Below are positions 11,161 to 22,262 of a stretch of DNA of 64,000 bases, in pieces. The position numbers and the translations under genes are program-made. This stretch comes from Odontocerum albicorne (Eukaryota; Arthropoda; Insecta; Trichoptera; Odontoceridae), in contig OX463839.1 of assembly GCA_949825065.1 (NCBI GenBank), positions 32,497,540 to 32,561,539 on the forward strand. The letters are read 5' to 3'. Under the pieces are notes generated by a model. It saw only the letters and a program-made list of their open reading frames with translations, had not been told where the DNA came from and searched no databases. The first letter of the stretch is position 1, and every line of letters starts with the position of its first letter.

Positions 11161-12399
11161 ACTAACGACAATCGAATACGCAAACCCCATCAGGTCAGAA
11201 GACATGCTACCGAGATTTTCACATTAAAAAATATGTACACAATTGATCACGTCGTCTTTCAAAAGAAATGTAAATATAAGTACGTACATGTACATTATGT
11301 ATGTGTTATGTATTATAAATATAGCTTGAACCTTAACCGTCAACGATGTGCTTATTTTTTTTAATTTTCAAGATTTATTTTCACTTGGATGTCTTAACTA
11401 CACAACCATACAGTATCTCGCATTTTGTTAGTCTGTGTTAGAAATATATATATTTTTTATAAATGTGTACTTTGATTAAAATATTTTTAAATACTACACG
11501 TTTTTATAACCAGTACTTGTAGTAGAAATGTTACACCTCAATGATATCTTGACAATCTCGGCTTGTTGAGTTGTATTCACGAAGTTTTTCGATTATTTTA
11601 CAATCGTGCCAATGTTTTTCACGATGTCGAGTAATATCGTGGTGTATTTTTGCAAATTATTGTATCTTCCTTATATTTTAAATGTATCACTGGATCGGAT
11701 CGCATATAACGTTTATATGATTTTTGTCTGTTTCAAATAAGGAAATAATATATAAATTCACGGAAAGCCTGTAATAATTAATGTTGGATTCTGTATATAA
11801 AAGTTACAATGGAATGTTGTGTATTTTTTTAAATAAAGGAAATAATAATTGATTAAATCTTTACATAAGTTACAAGTTTTCCCTCTTAACCTACCGTTGA
11901 ATTTTGTGGTATATTTCGACAATGGTGCTAAATATCGGAATGGCCAACTTTTCATACACAAGATATAATATTCAAAATCCGCAGGATATAAATAGTAGCA
12001 CAAAGTGCCGAAAATTTAAATAATAAATAGTTGACAATATATTTATTTCAGCAAAAACGTGATTTAAAATAAAGTAAAATTATTTATATAAACTTTAAAC
12101 GTCACATAAAATTTTGCATAATCCTTACTAACCATATCTCATTTATTGAAAATCACTGAATATTCATTACAGAAAGTAGAATCAGAATTTTTCAGTTTTC
12201 GAAATTGTCCAATTACTGTATCATTGATTTGGAAAATTGACATTTTTATTCAACCGCTATTCTTCTGGTATAAAGTGAATCGACTTGTCTCATTCTGCGA
12301 ATGAGGTAGTTCGTCGTTTTTATGTATACTTCAAAACAAATATACCTAGCGTCAGTGGAAAAGGCAACAAGCGAAAGCCCTCCGCACAAACAATAGCAG
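11161..12399. other. AT-rich intronic DNA, nothing recognised
   Basis: Long AT-rich stretch with scattered short open frames lacking domains (for example 11758-12003 minus). No repeats with defined ends seen. Confidence 0.45.
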
Positions 12400-12560
12400 T
12401 CCCTTGCTGATGATGATAAATGGCTCACAGCGCTTGGCGGCTGCACGGTGGTCCGCGGCGGGATGGGATCATGAAATTCTGCGGTGGTAGGCGAGGGGAT
12501 ACGAGGAAGGCTATATCTTACTCTCAGTCACACGTCGGCAACTATTGGTACTCGAGTTAA
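12400..12560. promoter_or_regulatory. GC-rich island, candidate regulatory module
   Basis: Complex GC-rich sequence including CACGGTGGTCCGCGGCGG (about 12444-12461). CGGTGGTC inside it differs from the Ci/Gli site (TGGGTGGTC) at the first two positions. It is a weak candidate enhancer. Confidence 0.3.
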
Positions 12561-13869
12561 GCATTTTTTATATTTGTGATTTTTTTTTTGTTTTTACCTT
12601 TTTTTTCTTTGGACATTGTAGATTTAAAGTAATCGTGGACCATTTAGTCCGGTTTAACTTTTCATTTGATGACTTATTACAATCATTGAATAAATTATAA
12701 AGGTTTGTTAGAAATATATTTTTATACATTTATAAAGTATACCAATAACTCAAACGAGGGTAATAAGATAATGTTTTGTGAGCATGGGAGTTCAATTCGT
12801 TTAAAAGGAGGAATTTCTTACTGAGAATTTATATAACTTCTAACAATTTCGATTAACAAGTAACGTTACGTATTGGCGGAAGGCGAGCTGTAAGTCAAAG
12901 AATATCTTAAAAATAAAAAAAATTGAATATCTAATATACGTAGGTACATACCTCTTCTACCGCGACATATTTCCTTCGCCTCTTACACATTCACACATAT
13001 TTTTAACCGATTCCTTTGTCTCTCTTACTCCTTGCCTATCTTGTTTCAAAATTCCATTCACTTGGTGCAACTATATTTTTTATAAATATTAAACATATTT
13101 CCGTAATGTATTTAGAGTCGCGATTTCTAGTATGGTCCTAAAAAGTCTTATGTGTGTTATCATAATTTCTTATGAATTTAACGTTTTTTTTGTTGGACAG
13201 AGTAATGATATATTTTTAATAGATACTGCGAACTTAATATGCTGTAATTACTTTATTTGTTAATTTTGCAATCAAAACGAAATGAATATATATCTTAATA
13301 ACATTTACTTTCAATTGGCTGACTATACTTTTCGTTTTGTTGTGTGCAAGTATATTATGTACCTCGATGGAAATAAGTGAACAAGTGCAAGTTTTATTAT
13401 ATTAAGTGGTTTATTTGGAAAAAAGGTTGCAAGTTCTGCAAGGTTGTATTTCATTCGACGGTCGTGTCTGTGTCTGTAGTGGGCACTGGCACTGGGTACA
13501 AAGCTCAGACAGGCCGGCCCGGCCCCCGCTTTATCGCCGACGACTCGACATTTTTGATGTCTTTATTCATTTGTATGGGACGGTACAAGGGCGAGACATC
13601 ACTTGCGATACTCCAGTGTTTCACGAAGGTGAACATTTTTAAGGGGGTGCTTATTATTTGTACGTTTCTTATATTTTAAAAACGATATATTGCTTCCAAT
13701 TTTTAACTCGGTTACTGGACAATTAAATTTTATGTTTCCCGAGTTATTTTTTTGTCAGAATTGAAAATTATAATATTGTAATTTTAGACTGGTAAATGTA
13801 TACATGTATACATAATTCATTCCCATTCTTCGAAAAATGGCACTTCTGTAAATTAAACCACGTTTACGA
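12561..13869. other. Intronic DNA with a small GC-richer patch
   Basis: Mostly AT-rich. About 13455-13600 is GC-richer (GGCCGGCCCGGCCCCCGC near 13512) and may be conserved non-coding DNA. Overlapping open frames there (13377-13679) show no domain and are probably chance. Confidence 0.35.
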
Positions 13870-13886
13870 CCCCCCCCCCCCCCCCC
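13870..13886 (+). repeat. Poly-C run (17 C)
   Basis: Uninterrupted C homopolymer. Length may be unreliable in assembly. Confidence 0.9.
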
Positions 13887-13914
13887 ACGCCTCCTGCATG
13901 TATGGAATAACCGT

Positions 13915-14040
13915 GAGTTTTATTTATTTAACACTTGTATTGCAAATACAATCTGGCGGGCTTATTGCCAGGCGGCAATCTCTTCCGACCAACCAGAAAA
14001 ATGTTAAAGAAGCAAGGAATGGGGGAGATGAATGAACCAC
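13915..14040 (-). mobile_element. LINE/SINE 3' tail fragment
   Basis: The minus strand reads TGGTTGGTCGGAAGAGATTG followed by GCCTGGCAATAAGCCCGCC. It is the same tail family as at 11025-11160 and 63515-63560. Confidence 0.6.
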
Positions 14041-14339
14041 GTTATATTACTGACTGAAAACTGAGTTTTTTCAGTCGCTTCTTAAAGCATGCCAAGGACT
14101 GAGCGAGTCTTAACATTGGTTTGTAACTTATCATATTCCAGTGTCTCACTGCATGGACAGTAAAGGGCGGCGTAAAAAAAGATGAACCGGAGAGGCCAAT
14201 GAACAATTGAGCGTAGCGCGAGTCCGTGATCGAAAAGACGCTGAAAATTTTCGGCAAGATAAAAGGGGCGGCGGGACAGCTGATGATAGCGTTTATCATA
14301 ATTGAACACATATATAAAAAATAAACTCCCAATATGCAC

Positions 14340-14935
14340 GAGGATATACACTATCAAAAACGGAATGGAAGTTTAACTCGGACTTGGTAGAAGAAGGATA
14401 AGAGTAAGATGAATGCTTTGGAGAGGCGTGCACTTAGAAAAACGGAATGGAAGTTTAACTCGGACTTGGCAGAAGAAGGATAAGAGTAAGATGAATGCTT
14501 TGGAGAGGCGTGCACTTAGAAAAAAATGTGGAGTGTCAATATATGAAAGAAGGCGAAATGAATGCACGTATAAAATGGATGTTTTAAGTAAGATAAAGAA
14601 TGAGCTTTTAGATTTTTAGGGCATGTGGAGAGAATGAATTATGAAATAATGACGAATATTCAAGTCAGAAATGTGTGCACTGAATAGATAGATAGAGGAA
14701 AACATGACTAGATCGAATGGACCAGATTTTTAAAGAAAGTAATGTGAGTGTGAATAATAGAAGATTGTGCATGACGAGATGTATAAATGTGGAGAAAGCG
14801 AAATTTGTGTTCTCTGATAGAAAAGTTTGGAGATTGTTTTCTCTGCCTACCCCGCAAGTTCGAGTGATGTTATTTGGCATGGTAGAATTGACAACAACAT
14901 TTACAATGTTGAGAAAGCAATGAATAATGGTTCAT
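14340..14935 (+). mobile_element. Degenerate LINE 3' coding fragment with 82-bp duplication
   Basis: Conceptual translation gives decayed C-terminal LINE sequence (MNALERRALRKKCGVSIYER, then a GHVER-like motif), as found after the reverse transcriptase of APE-type LINEs. It ends near CTCTGCCTACCCCGCAAG. Related fragments lie at 38560-39105 and 56640-57395, all on the + strand. An 82-bp segment is tandemly duplicated (14361-14442 and 14443-14524). Confidence 0.7.
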
Positions 14936-15594
14936 TTTAATTTGGTTGCATGTTTAAAAAAAGTACAATTTGATTAAGATTTATGTCGAGGCGACACATA
15001 TGTTACTCGTATTTACTGTAAACGCTAATTGTATCGTTAACTCTCGGGATATATGTTTTTATTAATATTGAAAAATGGCGTACCTTTATGATATTGTCAA
15101 ACTTAAAATATATTCTAAATTATCTTTCTTTTAGTTACGCATATTTTTTTTATTCATTACACTCTATTAGATTGTGACACATTCATTTCGGTTTTCTGTA
15201 AAATTTTGTATTTGAAGGTTACGCCAATATTCCTGGACAGTGATCACGGTGAACACACTACACATCAAGTTTTATTGCACAGGCAGGCCATGCGTGTTCC
15301 TACCATTTATTCGCACCTTACGAATCGACTAATGAGGACGTTTTTCTCGCCGACCGCATCCCGTTCTCCGGTGAAATGCAAAGTGAACAATGCAACACTC
15401 ACGATCAAGGTTCCGGTAGAAACGAATCGTTACTGTTTTATGAAACCTCGTAGGTTACTCAAATTGACAGGAGAAATTTTAATAAAATACAGATGGGATT
15501 TTATAAAAATATCGACACTTTTTTTCTTCAAAGTAACAAGATTTTTAGTAGTTTAGTTATTTGTATGGCATGAAACGAGGAACTAAATAATATA
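14936..15594. other. Intronic DNA with a complex island at 15220-15430
   Basis: The island is GC-richer than its flanks and lacks repeat ends. An open frame across it (15206-15556) has no recognisable domain. It is possibly conserved non-coding DNA. Confidence 0.3.
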
Positions 15595-15596
15595 TA

Positions 15597-16527
15597 CTAT
15601 GCGTATCCAGAAAGTAAGTGTACTGAGGCTCTCACGACCGGATGGATTTTATTTTCGACATGTTGGCTACACTTCCGTGTAGCCTGACCCTTCCCCTCCG
15701 CAACGAGACCGGTTCGAGGTCAGTATGTTGAGAAGTGTCGACGCGACAACACGTTTCGTGAAAAATGTCAACCCAATCTCCCGCCAAGTTGAATCGAGTG
15801 GAGGCCGGGCAAGAGTTTTTGAGGCGCTGCAAAGTCCATGGAGATGAATTTCTCCGCTCCATCGTTACTGGAGATGAAACTTGGGTTGCACACTACACGC
15901 CTGAAACCAAAAGGCAGTCTCAAAAGTGGCGTCACACCTCTTCACCCTCCGCCAAAAAGTTCAAAACCACAATTTCAGCCAAGAAAATCATGGCATCCGT
16001 GTTTTGGTACTGTCAAGGCATAATTTTAATTGAATATATGCCTCAAGGGGAGACCATCAACTCTGCAAGATACTGTGAGACCCTAAAAAAATTGCGGAGG
16101 GCGATTCAGAACAAGAGGAGAGGTATGCTGACAAAGGGAGTCTGCCTTCTGCACGACAATGCCAGACGGAACTGCTCGCCTCGTTTAAATGGGATGTCTT
16201 GAACCATCCGCGCATTCTCCTGACCTAGCACCTTCAGATTACTATCTCTTTACCTCCCTGAAGCTGCACATGGGTGGAAAAAGGTTTTCAACCGACGAGG
16301 AGGTAAAGGAGGAGGTGGAGAAGTGGACGGAGGGGTTGGCGGGAAACTACTTCGAGGAAGGCATCAAAAAGTTGATACCCCGCTTCGCCACCTGCATTAA
16401 GAGGAATGGCGACTATGTCGAAAAATAGCTTACATATGTACTACGGTAACCACGTAATTTTTTTTGTTTAAATAAAAAAATTGTAACCTACAAAAATTCA
16501 GTACACTTAGTTTCTGGATATGCCTCG
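15597..16527 (+). mobile_element. Mariner family A copy, N-terminal deletion
   Basis: Flanked by TA at 15595-15596 and 16528-16529; 931 bp. The left terminus starts CTATGCG rather than CGAGGCG, a variant shared with the right terminus of the copy at 1245-2193. The helix-turn-helix coding part is deleted: MSTQSPAKL runs straight into NRVEAGQEFLRRC. The catalytic motifs GDETWVAHY and LLHDNAR remain, then a short deletion shifts frame (about 16166), and SPDLAPSDYYLF continues in the frame at 16189-16428. Confidence 0.93.
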
Positions 16528-16605
16528 TAGATTAAAAAAAGGACTAAATTATTTTTATAAAATTTTGTTGTTATTACTCATAATTTAAAGAAACATTTTA
16601 TAATA

Positions 16606-17529
16606 CGAGGCGTATCCAGAAAGTAAGTGTACTGAGGCTCTCACGACCGAATGGATTTTATTTTCGACATGTTGGCTACACTACCGTGTAGCCTGACCCT
16701 TCCCCTCCGCAACGAGGCCGGTTCGAGGTCAGTACGTTGAGAAGTGTCGACGCGACAACACGTTTCGTGAAAAATGTCAACCCCATCTCCCGCCAAGTTG
16801 AATTGAGTGGAGGCCGGGCAAGAGTTTTTGAGGCGCTGCAAACTCCATGGAGATGAATTTCTCCGCTCCATCGTTACTGGAGATGAAACTTGGGTTGCAC
16901 ACTACACGCCTGAAACCAAAAGGCGGTCTCAACAGTGGCGTCACACCTCTTCACCCTCCGCCAAAAAGTTCAAAACCACAATTTCAGCCAAGAAAATCAT
17001 GGCATCCGTGTTTGGGGACTGTCAAGGCATAATTTTAATTGAATATATGCCTCAAGGGGAGACCATCAACTCTGCAAGATACTGTGAGACCCTAAAAAAA
17101 TTGCGGAGGGCGATTCAGAACAAGAGGAGAGGCATGCTGACAAAGGGAGTCTGCCTGTTGCACGACAATGCCAGACGGAACTGCTCGCCTCGTTTAAATG
17201 GGATGTCCTGAACCATCCCGCACATTCCCCTGACCTAGCACCTTCAGATTACTATCTCTTTACCTCCCTGAAGCTGCACATGGGTGGAAAAAGGTTTTCA
17301 ACCAACGAGGATGTAAAGGAAGAAGTGGACGGAGGGGTTGGCGGGAAACTACTTCGAGGAAGGCATCAAAAAGTTGATACCCCGCTTCACCACCTGCATT
17401 GAGAGGAATGGCGACTATGTCGAAAAATAGCTTACATATGTACTACGGTAACCACGTAATTTTTTTGTTTAAATAAAAAAAATTGTAACCTACAAAAATT
17501 CAGTACACTTACTTTCTGGATATGCCTCG
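16606..17529 (+). mobile_element. Mariner family A copy, second N-terminal deletion derivative
   Basis: Starts CGAGGCGTATCCAG and ends ATGCCTCG, with TA at 16604-16605 and 17530-17531; 924 bp. It lies 78 bases beyond the preceding copy in the same orientation. It shares that copy's loss of the helix-turn-helix region and the same short deletion after HDNAR. Each copy has its own TA flanks and intervening DNA, which indicates a deleted derivative that was itself mobilised. Confidence 0.93.
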
Positions 17530-17531
17530 TA

Positions 17532-17934
17532 CATGACCCTTAATCGGTTGTGGTTTTGAGTTGAAATATTTGAAATCTTGTATGTAAACTAGTAAATAGA
17601 AAAAATGCTAGTGCCTCCCAAACATTTGTCTCAAATAATATCTTTATATTTGTTTATCTGCTTTGTATTGTACTATTTGCAAACTTGATGCTGCTCCGAT
17701 TTTACCTTCTGTCCACATACGTGTATGCTTTTTTAATCTCGCACTGTTAAAATTAATAAATCTCAAATAAAAAAATTTCTTCAAGAAAACAAAATTATCA
17801 AAATAATCGAAAACCTTTACCGATATTTAGAATTTAACAACTATAGGATTTTGATCTTTACCTGCGTATTCTTGGAATTGTTATTTTTCTTTTCATAATG
17901 CATGTTAAATAATAATGCATTTGTGTTTATGCAG
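17532..17934. other. Intron sequence ahead of the patched exon
   Basis: AT-rich, with a pyrimidine-rich stretch (17880-17896) and ending TTTATGCAG at the exon boundary. No other feature seen. Confidence 0.5.
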
Positions 17935-18127
17935 GGGCGCATCGCTGGCGGCGCCTGGGCGCTGTGGGCGCGCGCCCGACTGCAGAGACGGCTCGAGGCG
18001 CTGGGTGCGGCGCTGCATCGGCACGCGGGTAAGGTGCTCTTCGTGGCGCTGCTTGTACTGGCCTCCTTCTGCGTGGGGCTCAAATCCGCCCAGGTGCACA
18101 CCAGGGTCGATCAGCTCTGGATCCAAG
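17935..18127 (+). CDS. ptc: Patched (Hedgehog receptor), one internal exon
   Basis: Patched is a 12-pass RND-type membrane protein that represses Smoothened and binds Hedgehog. This exon encodes 64 codons plus one base. Residues 1-30 are a cytoplasmic, Arg/Ala-rich stretch (WALWARARLQRRLEALGAAL). Then HAGKVLFVALLVLASFCVGL forms the first transmembrane helix, followed by KSAQVHTRVDQLWIQ, the start of the first extracellular loop. The HAGKVLFVA..VL..FCVGLKSAQ.H block is the diagnostic Patched signature known from Drosophila. The acceptor AG is at 17933-17934 and the donor GTAATG begins at 18128. The trailing G would start a Gly or Glu codon, fitting the E-G-G residues that follow in Drosophila. 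Other exons are not in the window. GC-rich codon use contrasts sharply with the AT-rich introns. Confidence 0.93.
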
Positions 18128-18559
18128 GTAATGCCTCGAATTCTGTCTAATTTGCTCATTGTTCTCTAGAGAAAAATATTTATTTTTATTATTTATCCCT
18201 GCGACATTAGTCAATTGTCAAGTTATAGACTTGGCTATTAAAACAGCCATCAATATAATTGAAGTTATAACTTTCATCTACGAAGAGAGTTGAATATATG
18301 GCTTAAAGTTATTTTTATAATGAAATTTACAAAACTGAATATTATAATTAAATCTAATGTTCATGTATTAAATATGTTTTCTATGTTTTAATAATACACC
18401 TTATTTATTAAATCGCATATAAAATAAAATCACATTAAAAAATGGCAATAAAATATTGACCTGTTGAACATGTTGATTAGTAAAGATCTCTTCACGAATA
18501 ATACCATACATAACATATCATCGAAACACGTGATTAATATTCTGTGACCAAAAGATGGA

Positions 18560-18960
18560 GTGAATGTTGCAATTTGCCTCGGTTAACTCTATCGAACACA
18601 AGTGGACGCACGAAGTCCCATAAATTGCACTATGTATTAAAAACATGGCTGCTCCGCTTTATGGTCTACCTACGCATTCTACTCGATTAGTATTTTGATC
18701 TGAAAACAAACATAAAAAACAAGACTTAAATAAATTAATTTGTTCTTTATGGTTCAATTAATGAAAACGGCATAACCAAGTCTTCACTCTCGTCTTAGTC
18801 GACTAAGACATTCGTAAACTAGTAAAAAAGAGCTGAAATATAACACAAGTTGATAGGCCATATTAAATGTAGGTCTCGACCACCCGTGGACATGCCTCGG
18901 GCTTCTCATTCGTATCCCTCTCAGCCTTTCGGGGTATGCTAATCCACTGTTTAGACTGCA
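18560..18960. promoter_or_regulatory. Candidate intronic enhancer with near-consensus Ci/Gli site
   Basis: About 400 bases of complex sequence starting 430 bases after the exon. It includes GACCACCCG at 18878-18886, one mismatch (last base) from the Ci/Gli consensus GACCACCCA. patched is a direct Ci target in Drosophila, so the site fits feedback regulation. Function is inferred. Confidence 0.4.
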
Positions 18961-20241
18961 AGAAGCTTGTATTTTTCAAAATGAAACGAAAGACTGCTTG
19001 TTCTTTGGCATAATTAATATTTATTTACATATGCGAAACTTTTTTTATAAACATAGCGAAATTCCACTCACAAATTAATTAAAATATATGCTGTATTATT
19101 CTTAAAGTTTTATTCGCTACTGTAAAATAATAAAAAAATTATGTCTTAGTAAAATTTGTTCAGAAAAAATATATTTTTTCAAGTAAAATTGATGGGATAA
19201 GTATTGTATTAAGTTTCCTTCTCGTATACACGATGAATACTCGTACCAATTCCTTCCACCCGTTTCAGAGAATCAATAAAAGTCAGGGTACGAGTATATT
19301 TGTGTAACAATACACCGTATTGTATGCTTGGGTATGAGCATTGAGAAAATAACCATAAAATTTTGGTAATATATCTTTTCCTTGTGTAGTTTGAAGGTTA
19401 TTCAAACAGAAAATTTCTCCATGATACTGCTAAAAACAATTCCATCGCTAAGAAATATAAATATGTAACTTAAAATCTCTTAATCTCGCATATGTTGTTG
19501 ACCAGCAGACTTGACAATTGAAATATGTTCAATAAACTTTCAGGGTACGTTTTAATAAACATTTTTAATAAACGTTTTAATGGCATTTTTTAATAAACCT
19601 AATCTTTCAAAATTACGATCATTGAAGTATATTTTTATTTTATGAAATACAAAATGTATAAATTGAATAATCGTATTTTATCATATATAATACATAGGTA
19701 TTACGAGTATATATACGTAAATTTTTCAGTATTTAATACTTTGTCGATAATGTTACTAGCATTAAAATAATATATTGTACCATACGTATATGATATATTC
19801 ATTTTGTTATCATCATATTTTCAAAATCAATTTTATTCAAAGTTTTTTTAAATATCCACTTAATTCTATAATGGATAAGTCTCGCTCACTTTATTCAATA
19901 ATTTTGTGGCATACGCAATAACAACGTACCATATAAGTTGAATGTCCCAAGTTTTTGACGATACGATATGCTATCCTTCGTGATCGAGTATGATATTCAG
20001 CCTCCTATGGATGGAAGACGCCTGTGCTTGAATTGGTTTATTGTGTGCAAGCTGTTCTATTTCAGCAAGTACAGTATTAACAGATCAAACCATAAGTTCC
20101 AAGGTGATCGGCAGGTCATATCTGCGCCAGACTTGTGTTATGCAATGATTTAAAAAAAACTACAAGAATTTATGATAAACGGCATATAAGCAACGTAAAA
20201 ACATAAATTTAGATGTAAAAGAAGTTTTTACCGGTCAATTG
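18961..20241. other. AT-rich intronic DNA
   Basis: Carries three TACTCGTA-type octamers (19238, 19289, 19702). No genes or mobile-element ends seen. Confidence 0.45.
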
Positions 20242-20245
20242 TTAA

Positions 20246-20487
20246 CCCTGAGAGATCGGCGCACTGCTATAGCAGTGGAAGAAATTTGTTCTACCCTTGT
20301 ATTCTAAATGAATATCATTCATTTAGAATACAAGGGTACATATTCTAAAATATATTTATGTTGTAAAAATATTTGTTTTTTTGTTTTTTTGTTGTTTAAA
20401 ATAAATATTTATCACGAACGTCCGAATCGTAAATATATCTCAGCACTAGATAGACAATTATATTTTTTTCTCGTAGCGCTCTCAGGG
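20246..20487. mobile_element. piggyBac-type MITE in TTAA
   Basis: Begins CCCTGAGAG directly after TTAA (20242-20245) and ends CTCTCAGGG directly before TTAA (20488-20491). TTAA duplication with CCCT...GGG ends is the piggyBac signature. It is 242 bp with no coding capacity. Inside are a 16-bp palindrome CACTGCTATAGCAGTG near 20263 and a 22-bp perfect hairpin (20292-20338). Confidence 0.88.
20292..20338. repeat. 22-bp perfect stem with 3-nt loop
   Basis: Arms 20292-20313 (TACCCTTGTATTCTAAATGA...) and 20317-20338 are exact reverse complements around ATC. It lies inside the piggyBac MITE. Confidence 0.9.
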
Positions 20488-20491
20488 TTAA

Positions 20492-20985
20492 GTTGCGTTG
20501 TGTAAGACTTATTTCAAAATATTTTGCTGGACCTTATTTTTGCTGATCTCAAATGAAAATTGGAATAATTGAAAATCTCTCTAACTGCCCTTTTGATACA
20601 CAACCAATTGTGTAGCTTGTTTAATTCATTAAAATTAATCGTAATATAATAAATTTCATAAAAAGATTTTTACAAGACACACGTATCCAATTTTTCGTTG
20701 TGTTCTTGGTTGCTTTTTTGTCTTCCGACATGAATTGCATTATCAATAATATATACCAATTAAATATCAGACAATATTTCATTTTATTACCAATAATTCT
20801 CATAATTAGCACACAGGTTTCATCTTCTGAAATAACTTTATTTTATTATTATTTTTATCGACGGTACAATGTACCTTGTAAAATTATTTAAAAAAAGTAA
20901 TCTGCTTCATCTTGGCAAGAAAACGCGGCAGTTGAGATAGGATTTTTTCCGTAGTGACTTTAGTATGAAATCAAGAATACTATAG
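20492..20985. other. AT-rich intronic DNA, nothing recognised
   Basis: Only short domain-free frames in both directions. Confidence 0.45.
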
Positions 20986-20989
20986 CAAT

Positions 20990-21180
20990 GAGAAGGTTAA
21001 GACTATCGGTGCACGTGTATCGCCCCCTTGGTGGCGCATCCGACGTGCATAATCAGCCCGCATAGGAAGCGGCAAGGGGGCGACTTCCGGCGCCGCCGCA
21101 CACGTCTCGTGTCGCAGGCTCCCCAAATATATTATGCTCACTATTCCACACTCGCCGTCAAGCAAACTGTTCACATTTGT
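20990..21180. promoter_or_regulatory. GC-rich island with CTCF-like motif and inverted repeat
   Basis: CCCCTTGGTGGCGC at 21024-21037 agrees with the vertebrate/insect CTCF core at most positions. TCGCCCCCTTG (21020-21030) is exactly inverted as CAAGGGGGCGA (21073-21083). The island is CpG-rich against an AT-rich background. An insulator or enhancer role is an inference. Confidence 0.3.
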
Positions 21181-22262
21181 GATAAACATCGCTGCTGATC
21201 CCAATACTTGAGATGCCTCCAATAGTTACATCTTGATAATATATTATTGTAGTAGTATCTACTCACTCTAGCTAAACTTTCGGCTGAATCTGCTTTTTTA
21301 GTGATATAAAGTTTTTCACCTTTATACCTAATACCTAAAATATAATACTTTTTGGTGACAGATGTCCACGACATTTGGAACTGTAGCATAACTATTATAA
21401 TAGGAATTTAGTCGCGTCCAGAAGTTTACATAATAATAAAAATATCTGCATCAGATAATGTATCTCTTGTAAATAATTAAAAACTTGGATTTGATTTTAT
21501 ATCCTGTAGTTTTTTTAGCTGCTGGAACTTCGTAAGTTGAAAAATAATTTATTTATAACCTCGCGGAATTTCGTTATACTGATATATCAAAGTGATTGTT
21601 CAATTAATTACACTTAAATCCATTGGTTATATTTTTTAATTGAAAACGACAGCTTTCAACTATATTGTTGTACCACTCGATAAAATAACCGAACTTGACG
21701 ATATAACAAACAATTACACGCGGTCAAAAACAAATAAAAACACGCTGATGCGCTACCCGTGTTGTTGACCCCGTGAAAAATACTCCAGGAATGCCTTGTC
21801 CACTATGGGCTGTGTGTGCTATTTGGTTATCTCGGGCATTCCCCGCCGAGAGAAAGCTCTCCGACAGTGGCCCGGGGGTGGGGGACTGGAGACCTCTCGC
21901 AGCCAGCTCAATACTTATCTTCACTTATATCCCTTGACTCATTTTAACACTTAAAACTCTTACACTACTAAAACTAATCTCTTCTGATTGTACCTATAAA
22001 ATGTCGGCATTTTTCATTTAACTCGCTGGTTTTATGTGCCATTCGGTAGTGAAGTGGGAAAATCTTATATTTATCGTACTATTAACAAACAAAAATTGCC
22101 CATAAATCTACTTCATGAGAAAAATATTTATATACTTCTAGCAATATTTATTTAATGTAGATTACTTATGAAAATGTTTTTTTATTCAAAGTTTTTAAAA
22201 ACTACAAAGATAGAAATTTTATTTACCTACCTACATATATGTAGTACATTTTTATTTACTTA
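21181..22262. other. Intronic DNA with a minor GC-richer patch
   Basis: About 21740-21910 is GC-richer (GGCCCGGGGGTGGGGGAC near 21868); the rest is AT-rich. No coding or repeat ends recognised. Confidence 0.35.

Larger units (their letters stand above)
1..17934 (+). other. Upstream intron of patched (or gene-upstream DNA), transposon-rich
   Basis: Everything left of the patched exon acceptor at 17933-17934. No upstream patched coding exon with the expected N-terminal residues is visible, so the intron is inferred to run past the left edge. It contains mariner, hAT and LINE pieces plus scattered GC-richer islands, listed separately. Confidence 0.6.

Noticed and set aside
13377..13679. 100-codon + strand frame
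   Set aside because: Two overlapping frames are equally open over a GC-rich patch; peptide has no recognisable features.
15206..15556. 116-codon + strand frame as a host exon
   Set aside because: No splice signals in suitable places, no family resemblance; more likely non-coding island.
17841..18169. Minus-strand and alternative + strand frames across the GC-rich exon
   Set aside because: They are shadows of the patched exon; only the + frame starting GGG at 17935 gives conserved residues and splice sites.
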